Shown here one piece after another: positions 8,551-17,126 of a DNA stretch of 60,231 nucleotides (position 1 is the first letter of the stretch; every line of letters begins with the position of its first letter). Source of the DNA: Ignavibacteria bacterium RIFOXYB12_FULL_35_14. Lineage in GTDB: Bacteria; Bacteroidota; Ignavibacteria; Ignavibacteriales; Ignavibacteriaceae. Under the pieces are notes generated by a model. The model had not been told where the DNA came from and made no database searches. It worked only from the letters and a program-made list of their open reading frames with translations. The stretch is taken from positions 33,001 through 93,231 of the forward strand of contig MHAR01000039.1 in assembly GCA_001803045.1 (NCBI GenBank), written 5' to 3'. Made by a program: the position numbers and the translations under genes.

Positions 8551-9135
8551 ATGAGTTTAAACGAACAAGAATTGTTAAATATATTTCGCAAAACTGAGGC
8601 ATTACTGGAAGGGCATTTTCTGCTAACATCCGGAAGGCACAGTAACCAATACTTTCAATGTGCTAGGGTTTTACAATACACAAATTATAACACACAAATT
8701 TGTGAGAAGATTGTCGATCATTTTAAGAATTTAGAAATTGAAACCGTAATTGCTCCTGCACTTGGAGGAATTATTGTTGGGCAGGAGGTAGCCCGCCAGC
8801 TTAACAAAAAATTTATTTTTGCCGAGCGGGAACAAACAAAATTAACATTGCGCAGAGGTTTTTCATTAGCTGAAAGTGAAAAAGTCCTCGTATGTGAAGA
8901 TGTTGTTACAACAGGCGGTTCGGTTTTCGAAGTAATTGAGATCGTAAATTCTTTTGGGGCAAAGGTTGTTGGAGTTGGATTCATAGTTGACAGAAGCAAT
9001 GGCAAAGTAGAATTTGGTTATCCGCAGTTTAGTGCGTTAAAAGTTAATGCAATATCTTTTCCTCCGGATAAATGCGAACTTTGTAAGCAGGGAATACCAT
9101 TGGTTAAACCCGGCTCAAGAAAAGTTGCCAAGTAA
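8551..9135 (+). CDS. pyrE: Orotate phosphoribosyltransferase
   Basis: A 194-residue enzyme of de novo pyrimidine synthesis that joins orotate to PRPP to give OMP. The PRPP-binding motif VLVCEDVVTTGGSV starts at about residue 112, preceded by the FAEREQTKLTLRRGF loop carrying catalytic basic residues. The N-terminal HFLLTSGRHSNQYFQCARV is the orotate-binding segment. The C-terminal ...FPPDKCELCKQGIPLVKPGSRK is typical of the bacterial/archaeal subfamily with a cysteine pair. It follows the pterin dehydratase by 28 bp; whether the two are co-transcribed is not evident. No other pyr genes are in the window. Confidence 0.95.
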   Translation: MSLNEQELLNIFRKTEALLEGHFLLTSGRHSNQYFQCARVLQYTNYNTQICEKIVDHFKNLEIETVIAPALGGIIVGQEVARQLNKKFIFAEREQTKLTLRRGFSLAESEKVLVCEDVVTTGGSVFEVIEIVNSFGAKVVGVGFIVDRSNGKVEFGYPQFSALKVNAISFPPDKCELCKQGIPLVKPGSRKVAK

Positions 9136-9174
9136 AATTTTCATCACTAATCTTCAGTATACAGGAATTTCAAT

Positions 9175-10443
9175 ATGAAACTACTTTTATCAATTTTCTT
9201 TATAAACTCATTTCTTATCCCACAAATTAAATTTGAAGAATATTTTTTAGATAAAACCCTCCGAATAGATTACTTCCATACGGGAAATTTTGAAACGGAA
9301 TATTACTCCATAGACGAGCTAATCGAAGAACCGTTTTGGGGCGGATCTAAAATTAATCTCCTGGATAAGTTTAACTATGGAAAGTATAAGATAACCGTTT
9401 ACGATTCTGCCACCAACAATTTGATTTATTCGAGAACTTACTCAACACTATTCAGTGAGTGGCAAACAACACAAGAAGCTAAATCCACATCCCGCAGTTT
9501 TAATGAAACAATGACTATTCCTTTTCCAAGGCGTAAAGTAAGAGTTGAATTTTATAGTCGGAATAGAAAAAACGAGTTCATCAAAAATTTTGAATACAAC
9601 ATAGATCCCCAAAATTATTTTATCAAGAAAGAACGAACCAAAGAATATAATTCATTTCAGGTTCTGAACTCCGGTGAATCCTCAAACAAAGTTGACATCG
9701 TATTCCTTCCGGAAGGATACACACAAAGCGAAATAGATTTATTTAAAGAAGATTGTAAGAAATTCGTTGACTATTTTTTTAAGTCATCTCCCTTTATAGA
9801 GAATAAAGACAAATTTAATTTTTGGGGAGTTGAGGCACCGTCCAAAGAATCAGGTACCGATTTTCCTGGAAAGGGACTTTGGAATAGGACTTTGTTAAAC
9901 ACTCAATTTTATACTTTCAATACCGAACGATATTTAATGACAACAGATGATAAATCTGTAAGAGACGTAGCTTCGAACGCACCTTATGATCAAATTTATA
10001 TTCTTGTAAACACAAGCGAATACGGCGGTGGAGCAATTTATAATTATTATTCAGTCTGTATGAATAATAATCGTTTTGAAGAGCAGGTTTTTGTACATGA
10101 ATTTGGGCACGGATTCGCTTCTCTAGCTGATGAATATGTTACAGATGATGTGTCATATCAAAATTTTTATGAACTGGATATCGAACCCGTGGACCCAAAT
10201 CTTACAACTCTTGTGGATTTTAATTCCAAATGGAAAAATCTAGTTGATGGAGATACTCCAATTCCAACACCCGAAACAAAGGATTATAAAAACAAGGCGG
10301 GTGCGTTCGAGGGTGGTGGTTATGTTCAAAAAGGAATTTATCGTCCGATGCTCGAATGCACTATGAGGTCATCAATAGCAAACGAATTTTGTGTGGTATG
10401 TAAAAAAGCCATTCAAGACATGATTGATTTTTATACCGAATAA
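9175..10443 (+). CDS. Secreted M64-family (IgA peptidase-like) metallopeptidase
   Basis: A 422-residue protein with a short N-terminal hydrophobic signal (KLLLSIFFINSFLIP). Residues about 20-140 form a beta-rich N-domain as found in peptidase M64 proteins. The catalytic region contains NSGESSNKVDIVFLPEGYTQSE and the zinc motif HEFGHGFASLADEY at about 308-321 (HExGH form, where H, H and a later D/E are metal ligands). The family contains Clostridium IgA protease, but most members have unknown substrates. There is no T9SS C-terminal sorting domain, so it is probably periplasmic or exported by another path. It ends just before an RsbU-type phosphatase, 22 bp away. Confidence 0.88.
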   Translation: MKLLLSIFFINSFLIPQIKFEEYFLDKTLRIDYFHTGNFETEYYSIDELIEEPFWGGSKINLLDKFNYGKYKITVYDSATNNLIYSRTYSTLFSEWQTTQEAKSTSRSFNETMTIPFPRRKVRVEFYSRNRKNEFIKNFEYNIDPQNYFIKKERTKEYNSFQVLNSGESSNKVDIVFLPEGYTQSEIDLFKEDCKKFVDYFFKSSPFIENKDKFNFWGVEAPSKESGTDFPGKGLWNRTLLNTQFYTFNTERYLMTTDDKSVRDVASNAPYDQIYILVNTSEYGGGAIYNYYSVCMNNNRFEEQVFVHEFGHGFASLADEYVTDDVSYQNFYELDIEPVDPNLTTLVDFNSKWKNLVDGDTPIPTPETKDYKNKAGAFEGGGYVQKGIYRPMLECTMRSSIANEFCVVCKKAIQDMIDFYTE

Positions 10444-10465
10444 ACTATTAAACACTAAAAAAATT

Positions 10466-11698
10466 ATGGATCAAAAAAAATTATATAAAACAGTAGAGAC
10501 TATCGCCTCTCAAATTTTTAATTCTGAAAAAGATATGCTCATTGCAGTGCTTAAACAGATTGTCGGACAAAAAGAAACCAACATAATCGGCGGAAGAATT
10601 TGGCAATTGAATAATCAAAAAGAAGCATACAAGCTTTTGTATCAGACAGGTAAAATTGAAAGAATAAATCCCGGATTTGTTTTAACGCTAAAAGGTTATC
10701 CGGTTTTTGATCTAATTGCGAGAGAACGAACAATCCTGGGCAGTGAAACAAATGCAATACTAAGAAAGAAAGGTATTTTCAATTATTCTGCTTCCGGAGT
10801 TGGAGATAAAATAAAAATACATGATAAGTTTTATTATGAATATTTACTTGCTCTAAACAGCGATGAAATAGATGAAGAGCTTCGTTATACATTGAACATT
10901 ATTGCCACTGCTCTGACATCACAAATCAAGCAGCGTAAATATTCCGTACGTGCCAAAACATTTAAAGCCGATCTTGATAAGGCACGTGAGCTTCAAAAAA
11001 GTATTCTTCCCGAGCATGAGTATCGTTTTCATAACTACGAAATATTTGGAATAACAAGTCCGGCTGAAATTGTTGGCGGAGATTTTTTTGATTACCTGGA
11101 AGTCGGTGATGATAATCAGCGATTAGGGGTTGTTGTTGGAGACGCGGCAAGCAAAGGTGTCAGCGCTGCTGCTGAAGCAATGTACATTTCCGGTGCAATA
11201 AGAATGGCAAGCAGCTTTGAAATTAAAATTTCTCCTTTGATGAAAAGAATCAACCAGCTTGTTAATAAAATTTTTGCCGATGATAAATTTGCTTCGTTGT
11301 TTTATGGAGAACTTTCCGACGATAAGGGCGGACTTTTTCTTTATGCGAATGCCGGGCACAACCCTCCATTTTTTGTTAGGAGTAATTCTGATATTATAAA
11401 AAGGTTAGATCCAACGGGACCCGTTATTGGTCCAACTCCTCATGCAAAGTACAGTATTGAAAATATTAATTTTTTGAAGGGTGATATTCTCGTCATTTAC
11501 TCAGATGGTGTGATTGATTCAACCGATCAGGATTTCAATTACTATGGAGAAGAACGCTTCATAAGCAAATTGGAAACTTTGAAGAACAAAACTGTAAAAG
11601 AAATCGCATACACAGTCCTAGACGATGTAATCAAATTTAGTAAGAGAGGTAAATACAACGACGACAAGTCGCTCGTGATTATTAAGAGAATAAAGTAG
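10466..11698 (+). CDS. SpoIIE/RsbU-type PP2C serine phosphatase
   Basis: A 410-residue protein. The first ~170 residues form an uncharacterised, probably sensory region beginning MDQKKLYKTVETIASQIFNS. A linker coiled coil with LDKARELQKSILPE precedes the PP2C domain, which shows EIVGGDFFDYLEV, VVGDAASKGVSAA, FLYANAGHNPPF and DILVIYSDGVIDS with the metal-binding aspartates. Such phosphatases act on anti-sigma-factor antagonists in partner-switching pathways. No anti-sigma or STAS protein is adjacent, so its partner is unknown. The frame is open from 10424, inside the M64 gene, but the ATG at 10466 lies beyond its stop and begins a natural helix, so I choose it. Confidence 0.88.
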   Translation: MDQKKLYKTVETIASQIFNSEKDMLIAVLKQIVGQKETNIIGGRIWQLNNQKEAYKLLYQTGKIERINPGFVLTLKGYPVFDLIARERTILGSETNAILRKKGIFNYSASGVGDKIKIHDKFYYEYLLALNSDEIDEELRYTLNIIATALTSQIKQRKYSVRAKTFKADLDKARELQKSILPEHEYRFHNYEIFGITSPAEIVGGDFFDYLEVGDDNQRLGVVVGDAASKGVSAAAEAMYISGAIRMASSFEIKISPLMKRINQLVNKIFADDKFASLFYGELSDDKGGLFLYANAGHNPPFFVRSNSDIIKRLDPTGPVIGPTPHAKYSIENINFLKGDILVIYSDGVIDSTDQDFNYYGEERFISKLETLKNKTVKEIAYTVLDDVIKFSKRGKYNDDKSLVIIKRIK

Positions 11699-12182
11699 TT
11701 GCATTGGTGGGTGAAACGTCTCCGCCAAATTTATCAGCCTTTGGTTGCGGCGGATCAGCCTCCGGCTGAAAAGGTCAGACGTCAAACGTCAGATGTCAAA
11801 AGATTTCATATCTCAGTTTACAGGGTAGTCACAGCTTGTCCTACAGCTTGAAGCACATTCGGGAAACCATTTCGTGAGTGGGAGAAACTGTATGAACTAT
11901 TTCATGAAGGTAGTAAGTTTATCAGTGAGGTTTCGTGCTCGTGAAGTATATTCATAGAAAATTAGCTTATTTTTTTGAAAATGTAATAAGGTTGGTAATG
12001 TGGTAGTCCTTTTGGTTACTTACGTTTTAACTTTCATGACAGCAACATTACTTTGGCTAAATTTGTTCGGTCACGAAATGGTTCGTGACTGCCAACTACA
12101 ATACTTTCTTATCATCCATCGCCCTTAAGTAAAAAACAATTTTATTTATTAAGTTTTAGTAAACAATTCTTAGGTTATACTA
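11699..12182. other. Repeat-rich intergenic region without a gene
   Basis: No reading frame is convincing. The left third contains short palindromes (TCCGCC at 11721 with GGCGGA at 11749; CAGCC TCC GGCTG near 11756-11768) and three spaced copies of a TCAGACGTCAAACGTC-like word around 11774-11799. The remainder is the possible miniature element at 11824-12093. Such layered repeats suggest a landing site for small mobile repeats between phosphatase and dehydrogenase genes. Confidence 0.6.
11824..12093. repeat. Possible MITE-like element with inverted ends and internal inverted repeat
   Basis: The ends GGTAGTCAC (11824-11832) and GTGACTGCC (12085-12093) are inverted copies with one mismatch. 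Just inside them AACCATTTCGTGA (11865-11877) and TCACGAAATGGTT (12071-12083) are a perfect 13-bp inverted pair. The right end also folds on itself: GTCACGAA, loop ATGG, TTCGTGAC (12070-12089) is a perfect 8-bp stem. The ~270 bp between have no gene. This matches a non-autonomous miniature inverted-repeat element, although no target duplication or second copy is visible in the window. Confidence 0.5.
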
Positions 12183-13547
12183 ATGTTAGAATCAATTAAT
12201 CCTGCTAATGAGGAACTCATTCACCAATATGAGGAAATGAGTGATGCTATCGTCTCTGGAATTTTAGATAAAACAAATTCAGGTTACCATGAGTGGAAGC
12301 TAACTTCTTTTAATCATCGTTCAGGATTGATGAAAAATGCAGCCAAAATTCTTCATGAAAGAAAAGAGGAATTTGCAAAATTGATGACACTCGAAATGGG
12401 AAAACCAATTTTGCAATCTAAAGCCGAAGTTGAAAAGTGTGCATGGGTTTGCGATTACTATGCCGATAATGCAGAAAAATTTTTAGCGAACGAAATTATA
12501 AAAACAGAATTTTCTAAAAGTTACGTTTCCTTTCAACCGCTTGGAGTTGTTTTAGCAATAATGCCCTGGAACTTTCCTTTCTGGCAAGTTTTCCGCTTTG
12601 CTGCACCAACACTAATGGCTGGAAATGCTAGTGTTCTGAAACATGCCTCGAATGTAATGGGATGTGCAATTGCAATAGAAAAAATTTTTAACGATGCAGG
12701 ATTTCTCGAAAACTTATTCAGAACTCTTGTTATCTCATCAAAAAAAGTTGAAGCGGTCATTAGAAATAAAAATGTTCAAGCGGTTACATTAACAGGCAGC
12801 ACACCGGCTGGAAGCACTGTAGCTTCAGTTGCAGGAAGTGAAATTAAAAAAACTGTGCTGGAATTAGGTGGCAGCGATCCGTATATAATTTTAGAAGATG
12901 TTGATTTAGAATCCGCAGCAGAAATTTGTGTGAATGCGCGACTCATAAATAGCGGACAAAGCTGTATTGCAGCAAAACGATTCATTGTCGTTGAAGAAAT
13001 CTATAAAATGTTTGAGGAGCTGTTTGTTCAGAAAATGAAATCAAAAAAAATGGGTAATCCGCTTGATGAATCAAATCATTTAGGTCCCCAAGCAAGAACA
13101 GATTTGCGGAATGAATTACATGACCAGGTGAAAAGAAGCATAACCAAAGGAGCAAAACTTTTACTTGGTGGTGAAATTCCAAATGTTAAAGGAGCTTATT
13201 ATCCTCCGACAGTTTTATCAAATATATCTCCGGGAATGCCTGCTTATGACGATGAAATATTTGGGCCGGTAGCATCATTAATTAAAGTGAAGAATGAAAA
13301 AGAGGCAATAAAAGTTGCCAATGCCACAAGCTTTGGATTAGGAGCGGCGGTCTTTACAAAAGATAATGAGCGAGGTGAAAAAATTGCTGAAAAAGAATTG
13401 GTAGCCGGTTCATGTTTCGTGAACGACTCTGTAAGGTCTGATCCTCGATTACCTTTTGGTGGAGTTAAGGAATCAGGCTATGGACGTGAATTATCCGTTT
13501 TGGGAATCAGAGAATTCGTGAATATTAAAACCGTGTGTAGAAAGTAA
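12183..13547 (+). CDS. NAD(P)-dependent aldehyde dehydrogenase, succinate-semialdehyde type
   Basis: A 454-residue ALDH-superfamily enzyme oxidising an aldehyde to the acid. The substrate-channel and cofactor segments IMPWNFPFWQVFRFAAPTL and TLTGSTPAGSTVA are present; the general base is E227 in LELGGSDP and the nucleophile is C261 in NSGQSCIAAKRF. The C-terminal EIFGPVASLI and PFGGVKESGYGRELS segments are standard. The short N-terminus and the NSGQSCIAAKRF form match the succinate-semialdehyde dehydrogenase group (GabD/Sad), but substrate cannot be proved by sequence. It has no obvious GABA-shunt neighbours; truA follows 30 bp later. Confidence 0.9.
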   Translation: MLESINPANEELIHQYEEMSDAIVSGILDKTNSGYHEWKLTSFNHRSGLMKNAAKILHERKEEFAKLMTLEMGKPILQSKAEVEKCAWVCDYYADNAEKFLANEIIKTEFSKSYVSFQPLGVVLAIMPWNFPFWQVFRFAAPTLMAGNASVLKHASNVMGCAIAIEKIFNDAGFLENLFRTLVISSKKVEAVIRNKNVQAVTLTGSTPAGSTVASVAGSEIKKTVLELGGSDPYIILEDVDLESAAEICVNARLINSGQSCIAAKRFIVVEEIYKMFEELFVQKMKSKKMGNPLDESNHLGPQARTDLRNELHDQVKRSITKGAKLLLGGEIPNVKGAYYPPTVLSNISPGMPAYDDEIFGPVASLIKVKNEKEAIKVANATSFGLGAAVFTKDNERGEKIAEKELVAGSCFVNDSVRSDPRLPFGGVKESGYGRELSVLGIREFVNIKTVCRK

Positions 13548-13577
13548 GAATAAAATTAATCAGCAACCAAATCTCTA

Positions 13578-14315
13578 ATGAATCCGACTAACAATTATAA
13601 ATTAATAATTCAATACGATGGAACCGATTACGCTGGTTGGCAATACCAGGAGAATGCAGTTACAATTCAGCAAAAAATTGTTGAAGCGATAAAAACTCTA
13701 ATAAATGAAAACGTGAATTTGATTGGATCTGGAAGAACGGATGCAGGTGTGCATGCTCTCGGGCAAGTTGCCAACTTCAAATCTCAGCAAAAAATGGATT
13801 TATATAAGTTTAAGTATTCGCTTAATTCAATTCTTCCAAAAGATATTTCAATCATAGATATTGAAAAAGTTCAGCAAGAATTTCATTCAAGATATGATGC
13901 AAAGAAGCGTTCCTATCTGTATGTTATATCAAAAAACAAATCACCTTTTTATGATAGATTTTCTTATTTATATCATAGTACCCTAAACTGTGATATTTTG
14001 AATACTATTTCACGGAGTTTCATCGGTGAGCATGATTTTACTTCATTCTGTAAAAAGAATACTGGAACAGAAAATAAAGTCTGCAATATCTACGATGCTC
14101 ATTGGAAAGAAACTGGAGGATTGATATTTTTTCTTATTGAAGCCGATAGATTTCTACACGGTATGGTGAGGACAATTGTTGGGACAATTCTTTTTGCAGC
14201 AAAAAATAATTTTGATAATAAATTCGTGCATGAGATTCTTCGTGCAAAGGATAGGGAAGCAGCCGGTGAAAGCGTTCCTGCTAAAGGATTATTCTTGTAC
14301 AAAGTTAAGTACTAA
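13578..14315 (+). CDS. truA: tRNA pseudouridine(38-40) synthase TruA
   Basis: A 245-residue enzyme isomerising uridines 38-40 in the tRNA anticodon stem-loop. The N-terminal YKLIIQYDGTDYAGWQYQ and the catalytic GSGRTDAGVHALGQVANF, with the nucleophilic D55, are diagnostic. Later RSYLYVI, GEHDFTSFCK and DRFLHGMVRTIVGTIL segments are in the expected order. Length is normal. It sits between the aldehyde dehydrogenase and an SDR reductase with only 6 bp to the latter, so those two are probably co-transcribed. Confidence 0.96.
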   Translation: MNPTNNYKLIIQYDGTDYAGWQYQENAVTIQQKIVEAIKTLINENVNLIGSGRTDAGVHALGQVANFKSQQKMDLYKFKYSLNSILPKDISIIDIEKVQQEFHSRYDAKKRSYLYVISKNKSPFYDRFSYLYHSTLNCDILNTISRSFIGEHDFTSFCKKNTGTENKVCNIYDAHWKETGGLIFFLIEADRFLHGMVRTIVGTILFAAKNNFDNKFVHEILRAKDREAAGESVPAKGLFLYKVKY

Positions 14316-14321
14316 AGCAAT

Positions 14322-15077
14322 ATGATAAACTTATCTTCAAAATCAGTCTTAATCACAGGAGGATCGCGAGGCATTGGTGCAGCCTGTGTAAAATTATTTG
14401 CTGAAGCAGGGGCTACGGTTCATTTTACTTATAAATCCAATGTTGATGCTGCAAGCAAACTTGCTCTGCAATTTGGTAAGAAGAAAAAGGTTTTCTTTTA
14501 CAAATTAGATTTTAGTAATGAAGCTAATCTAGAGCTAAGAATTATTGAGTTAGTTTCAAAGATTAAAAAAATTGATGTACTTATTAACAATGCAGGTATT
14601 TGGGAGTACGGTGAAGCGGATAAAATGTCTTTGCGTGAATGGAATAGGACTATGCAGGCAAATCTCACAAGTATGTTCCTCATGACCAAAACCATCATTC
14701 CTTTGATGAAAAAAAATAAATTTGGAAGAATAATTAATATTTCTTCAACGGCAGGACAAAGAGGAGAACCTTTTCACTCGCATTATGCAGCTTCAAAAGG
14801 AGCTATGATATCTTATACAAAATCACTCGCTGCAGAATTGGGAAAGTATAATATTACAGTTAATAGTATTGCACCGGGTTGGGTTGATACTGAAATGTGC
14901 AAGGGAGTTTTTAGCAATAAGAAATACAAGGAAAAAGTTAGATTAGAAATCCCGGTACAGCGAATTGCTTCTGCTGAAGATATTGCCGGACCTGTATTAT
15001 TTCTTGCTTCTGATTTAGCAAGACATATTAATGGAGAAATCTTAAATGTGAATGGCGGTTCTGTTTTGTGCGGGTGA
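14322..15077 (+). CDS. Short-chain dehydrogenase/reductase, FabG-like
   Basis: A 251-residue Rossmann-fold oxidoreductase. The NAD(P) loop TGGSRGIGAA is at 12-21, NNAG at 89-92, serines around 141-142 and the catalytic YAASK with Y155 and K159. The C-terminal PGWVDTEMCKG and PVLFLASDLARHINGEILNVNGG match classical SDRs of the 3-oxoacyl-ACP reductase type. It begins 6 bp after truA. Without acyl carrier or other fatty-acid genes near it, substrate is undetermined, so no symbol is given. A short GATGTT...AACATC stem lies after the stop but has no T tract. Confidence 0.88.
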   Translation: MINLSSKSVLITGGSRGIGAACVKLFAEAGATVHFTYKSNVDAASKLALQFGKKKKVFFYKLDFSNEANLELRIIELVSKIKKIDVLINNAGIWEYGEADKMSLREWNRTMQANLTSMFLMTKTIIPLMKKNKFGRIINISSTAGQRGEPFHSHYAASKGAMISYTKSLAAELGKYNITVNSIAPGWVDTEMCKGVFSNKKYKEKVRLEIPVQRIASAEDIAGPVLFLASDLARHINGEILNVNGGSVLCG

Positions 15078-15199
15078 AAAATTTGGATGTTGTAAAAACA
15101 TCTATTGTCACAATTGTCAGGTTATAGTCACTATTAATAAAAATCAGTTTAAATTCAGTAATAGAAATATAAATCACTCATAATTTCAAGAGGTCTCAA

Positions 15200-15664
15200 A
15201 TGGAATTTTTCTCAGCATTTCATCCGAAAGTGATTCACTTTCCAATTGCTTTTCTTCTGGGGTATTTTTTATTTGAATTACTGGGAATAATCTTAAAGAA
15301 AGATTTTTTATCAAAAGCCGCTCACTTACTTTTATTTTTAGGAGTGCTCGGAGCTGTAGCTGCAGTGTTTACGGGACGTGAAGCAGAAGAAGCTTTTGAA
15401 TACTGGAATAAGAAAAGCGGGGAACTATTGGAAGAACATGAATTGTATGCAAACCTCACTTTATGGTATTTTGCGGCGCTGCTTGTATTACGTACTTTTA
15501 TTGCATTTAAGAAAAAATTTGTCGGTATAGTTCAATATGTAATTTTAGTTTTAGCAATGGTGGGAGTTTATTTTGTTTTTCAAACAGGCGAACATGGCGG
15601 AAAAATGGTTTATGAGCATGGAGTTGGAACTCAATATAAAATTAAACAAATGGAAGCAGAGTAA
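15200..15664 (+). CDS. DUF2231-type four-helix membrane protein
   Basis: A 154-residue protein with about four transmembrane helices. It opens with FHPKVIHFPIAFLLGYFLFELLG, whose H-P-x-x-x-H-F-P-I pattern is the hallmark of DUF2231, and later has TGREAEEAFEYW and a conserved EHELYANLTLWYF segment. Members occur in many bacteria, often near redox or cytochrome genes, and the conserved histidines suggest metal or heme binding, but function is unknown. A good AGAGG site lies 8 bp before the ATG. It is followed 6 bp later by another membrane protein. Confidence 0.8.
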   Translation: MEFFSAFHPKVIHFPIAFLLGYFLFELLGIILKKDFLSKAAHLLLFLGVLGAVAAVFTGREAEEAFEYWNKKSGELLEEHELYANLTLWYFAALLVLRTFIAFKKKFVGIVQYVILVLAMVGVYFVFQTGEHGGKMVYEHGVGTQYKIKQMEAE

Positions 15665-15670
15665 ATTGAG

Positions 15671-16474
15671 TTGGAATATAAAGTAAGCAGTGGTCGGTTG
15701 TTACTTGCGGTTATCCTAGTTAATGCAGTAGGTTACGCATTAAAATATTTTGAATTAGATACATTTATAATTTTACTTGGATTTCGTTTTCATCTTGGTG
15801 CGGTGCTTCCACTATTGGTGGTGATTAAGGCAGAACACTTATCTTTAATTAAGGAAGCATTTCTGCATCCACCTTTGATAAACTTTGGAAAAGTGATCCT
15901 GACTTTCTTTTTAACAGCTTTATTATTTCTATCAGTTTTATTCTTAATAAATAAAATTGAGATAGGTGATCCCGAATATTTTTATGAGTTTGGACTTTCA
16001 TCCATAGTTGATTATCCAATTTATCTTATCTGGAACTCTATTCAGTTTATCTTTCTCTTCTTTTTCTTTTCATTGGTTAACAAAAGCTTCAAAATTAGTT
16101 TCATCGTTATTTTAGTTTCATCAATCTTAATTTTTGCATATGAATTTATCCCGATCAAAAAAATGATATTTAACTTTGAGAGCATTGCGGCATTTCTACT
16201 GCTGTGCATTATTCTCACATTAACAATTAAATTTTTTAATAATATCTATTTATTTATTGTGCTGATTTTCTCAACACTATGGTTTAGTCTTCTTGCTTTC
16301 GGAACGTCTTCTTCAGTGCTTGTAAATTTATTCTTTGCGGCACGGTACACTGAATGGGAAGGATTTTTTGCAGCGGATATAAATATCTCAGGATTCTTAA
16401 TTCCGGCGAGTTACTTTCTGATACTATTGAGCTTGTTAGCACTATTATTAATTGGAAAAAGAAAGTCCGCCTGA
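15671..16474 (+). CDS. Polytopic membrane protein of unknown function
   Basis: A 267-residue protein with about seven or eight hydrophobic helices and few polar loops. It starts at a TTG six bases after the stop of the DUF2231 gene; the frame has no earlier start beyond that stop, so translational coupling is plausible. The sequence has HLGAVLPLLVV and an aromatic-rich C-terminal AARYTEWEGFFAADINISGF. I do not recognise a family; no catalytic motif stands out. Co-location with the DUF2231 protein suggests a shared membrane role. Confidence 0.7.
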   Translation: MEYKVSSGRLLLAVILVNAVGYALKYFELDTFIILLGFRFHLGAVLPLLVVIKAEHLSLIKEAFLHPPLINFGKVILTFFLTALLFLSVLFLINKIEIGDPEYFYEFGLSSIVDYPIYLIWNSIQFIFLFFFFSLVNKSFKISFIVILVSSILIFAYEFIPIKKMIFNFESIAAFLLLCIILTLTIKFFNNIYLFIVLIFSTLWFSLLAFGTSSSVLVNLFFAARYTEWEGFFAADINISGFLIPASYFLILLSLLALLLIGKRKSA

Positions 16475-16529
16475 TGGGTTAATAAAAATCCGAATTTTTG
16501 TTATTTTGAATCGTTAAAAATTATAACGC

Positions 16530-17117
16530 ATGAATAAGATACTCATCTCCCTATTTTTTCTTATAATATTTAATTTTAATCCATCGTTTAGTGCTGATAA
16601 AGCAAGAGGATTTTTTATTTCATTTGGTGTTGGTCCGCGTTTACCAATAAGCAATTTTGCAAGTTCGACTGATTTAGGTTACGGTTTTAATCTCGAGTTT
16701 TCGTACACAGATAATAATTTAATTCCATTGTTTTTATTTACAAAAATAGGATATGAACAGTATCCCGGATCGCAAGGATTTTATGAATCAACTGATTACT
16801 CAAATTTTTCAACGACGAATGTTCCTTTGAATGCCGGCATAAGATATTATTTTTCGCCGCTGCTAGAGAGCGCATTCCTTTTGATTCCGTTAATCGAAGT
16901 GTCAACATCATTCTCTTATCTGAAAGAGCTTCATCAATTTAAATTGACTGCCGATAAAAGTAATTTCTTTAATGAGAACTATAAATTCGGGTTCACTGCA
17001 GGGGTTGGGGTTTCTATGTTTTTAATGGAGATTCTCGCTTCATTTAATTATTTTGAAAGCAACCAGTTCATCTCGGCAGATTTAAAAATAAGATTACCAT
17101 TATTAGTAATATTTTAA
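16530..17117 (+). CDS. Outer-membrane beta-barrel protein, hypothetical
   Basis: A 195-residue protein with a cleavable-type signal peptide (KILISLFFLIIFNFNPSFSA) followed by alternating hydrophobic/polar strands typical of a small beta-barrel: GFFISFGVGPRLPIS, YGFNLEFSYTD, PLNAGIRYYFSP, YKFGFTAGVGVSMFL and a final strand ending in phenylalanine (LLVIF). The terminal aromatic residue is the usual outer-membrane assembly signal. It resembles the OmpW/OmpA-like barrel folds in general form only. It stands 55 bp after the membrane protein and 9 bp before the crotonase. Confidence 0.7.
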   Translation: MNKILISLFFLIIFNFNPSFSADKARGFFISFGVGPRLPISNFASSTDLGYGFNLEFSYTDNNLIPLFLFTKIGYEQYPGSQGFYESTDYSNFSTTNVPLNAGIRYYFSPLLESAFLLIPLIEVSTSFSYLKELHQFKLTADKSNFFNENYKFGFTAGVGVSMFLMEILASFNYFESNQFISADLKIRLPLLVIF

Positions 17118-17126
17118 GAGCAAAAA

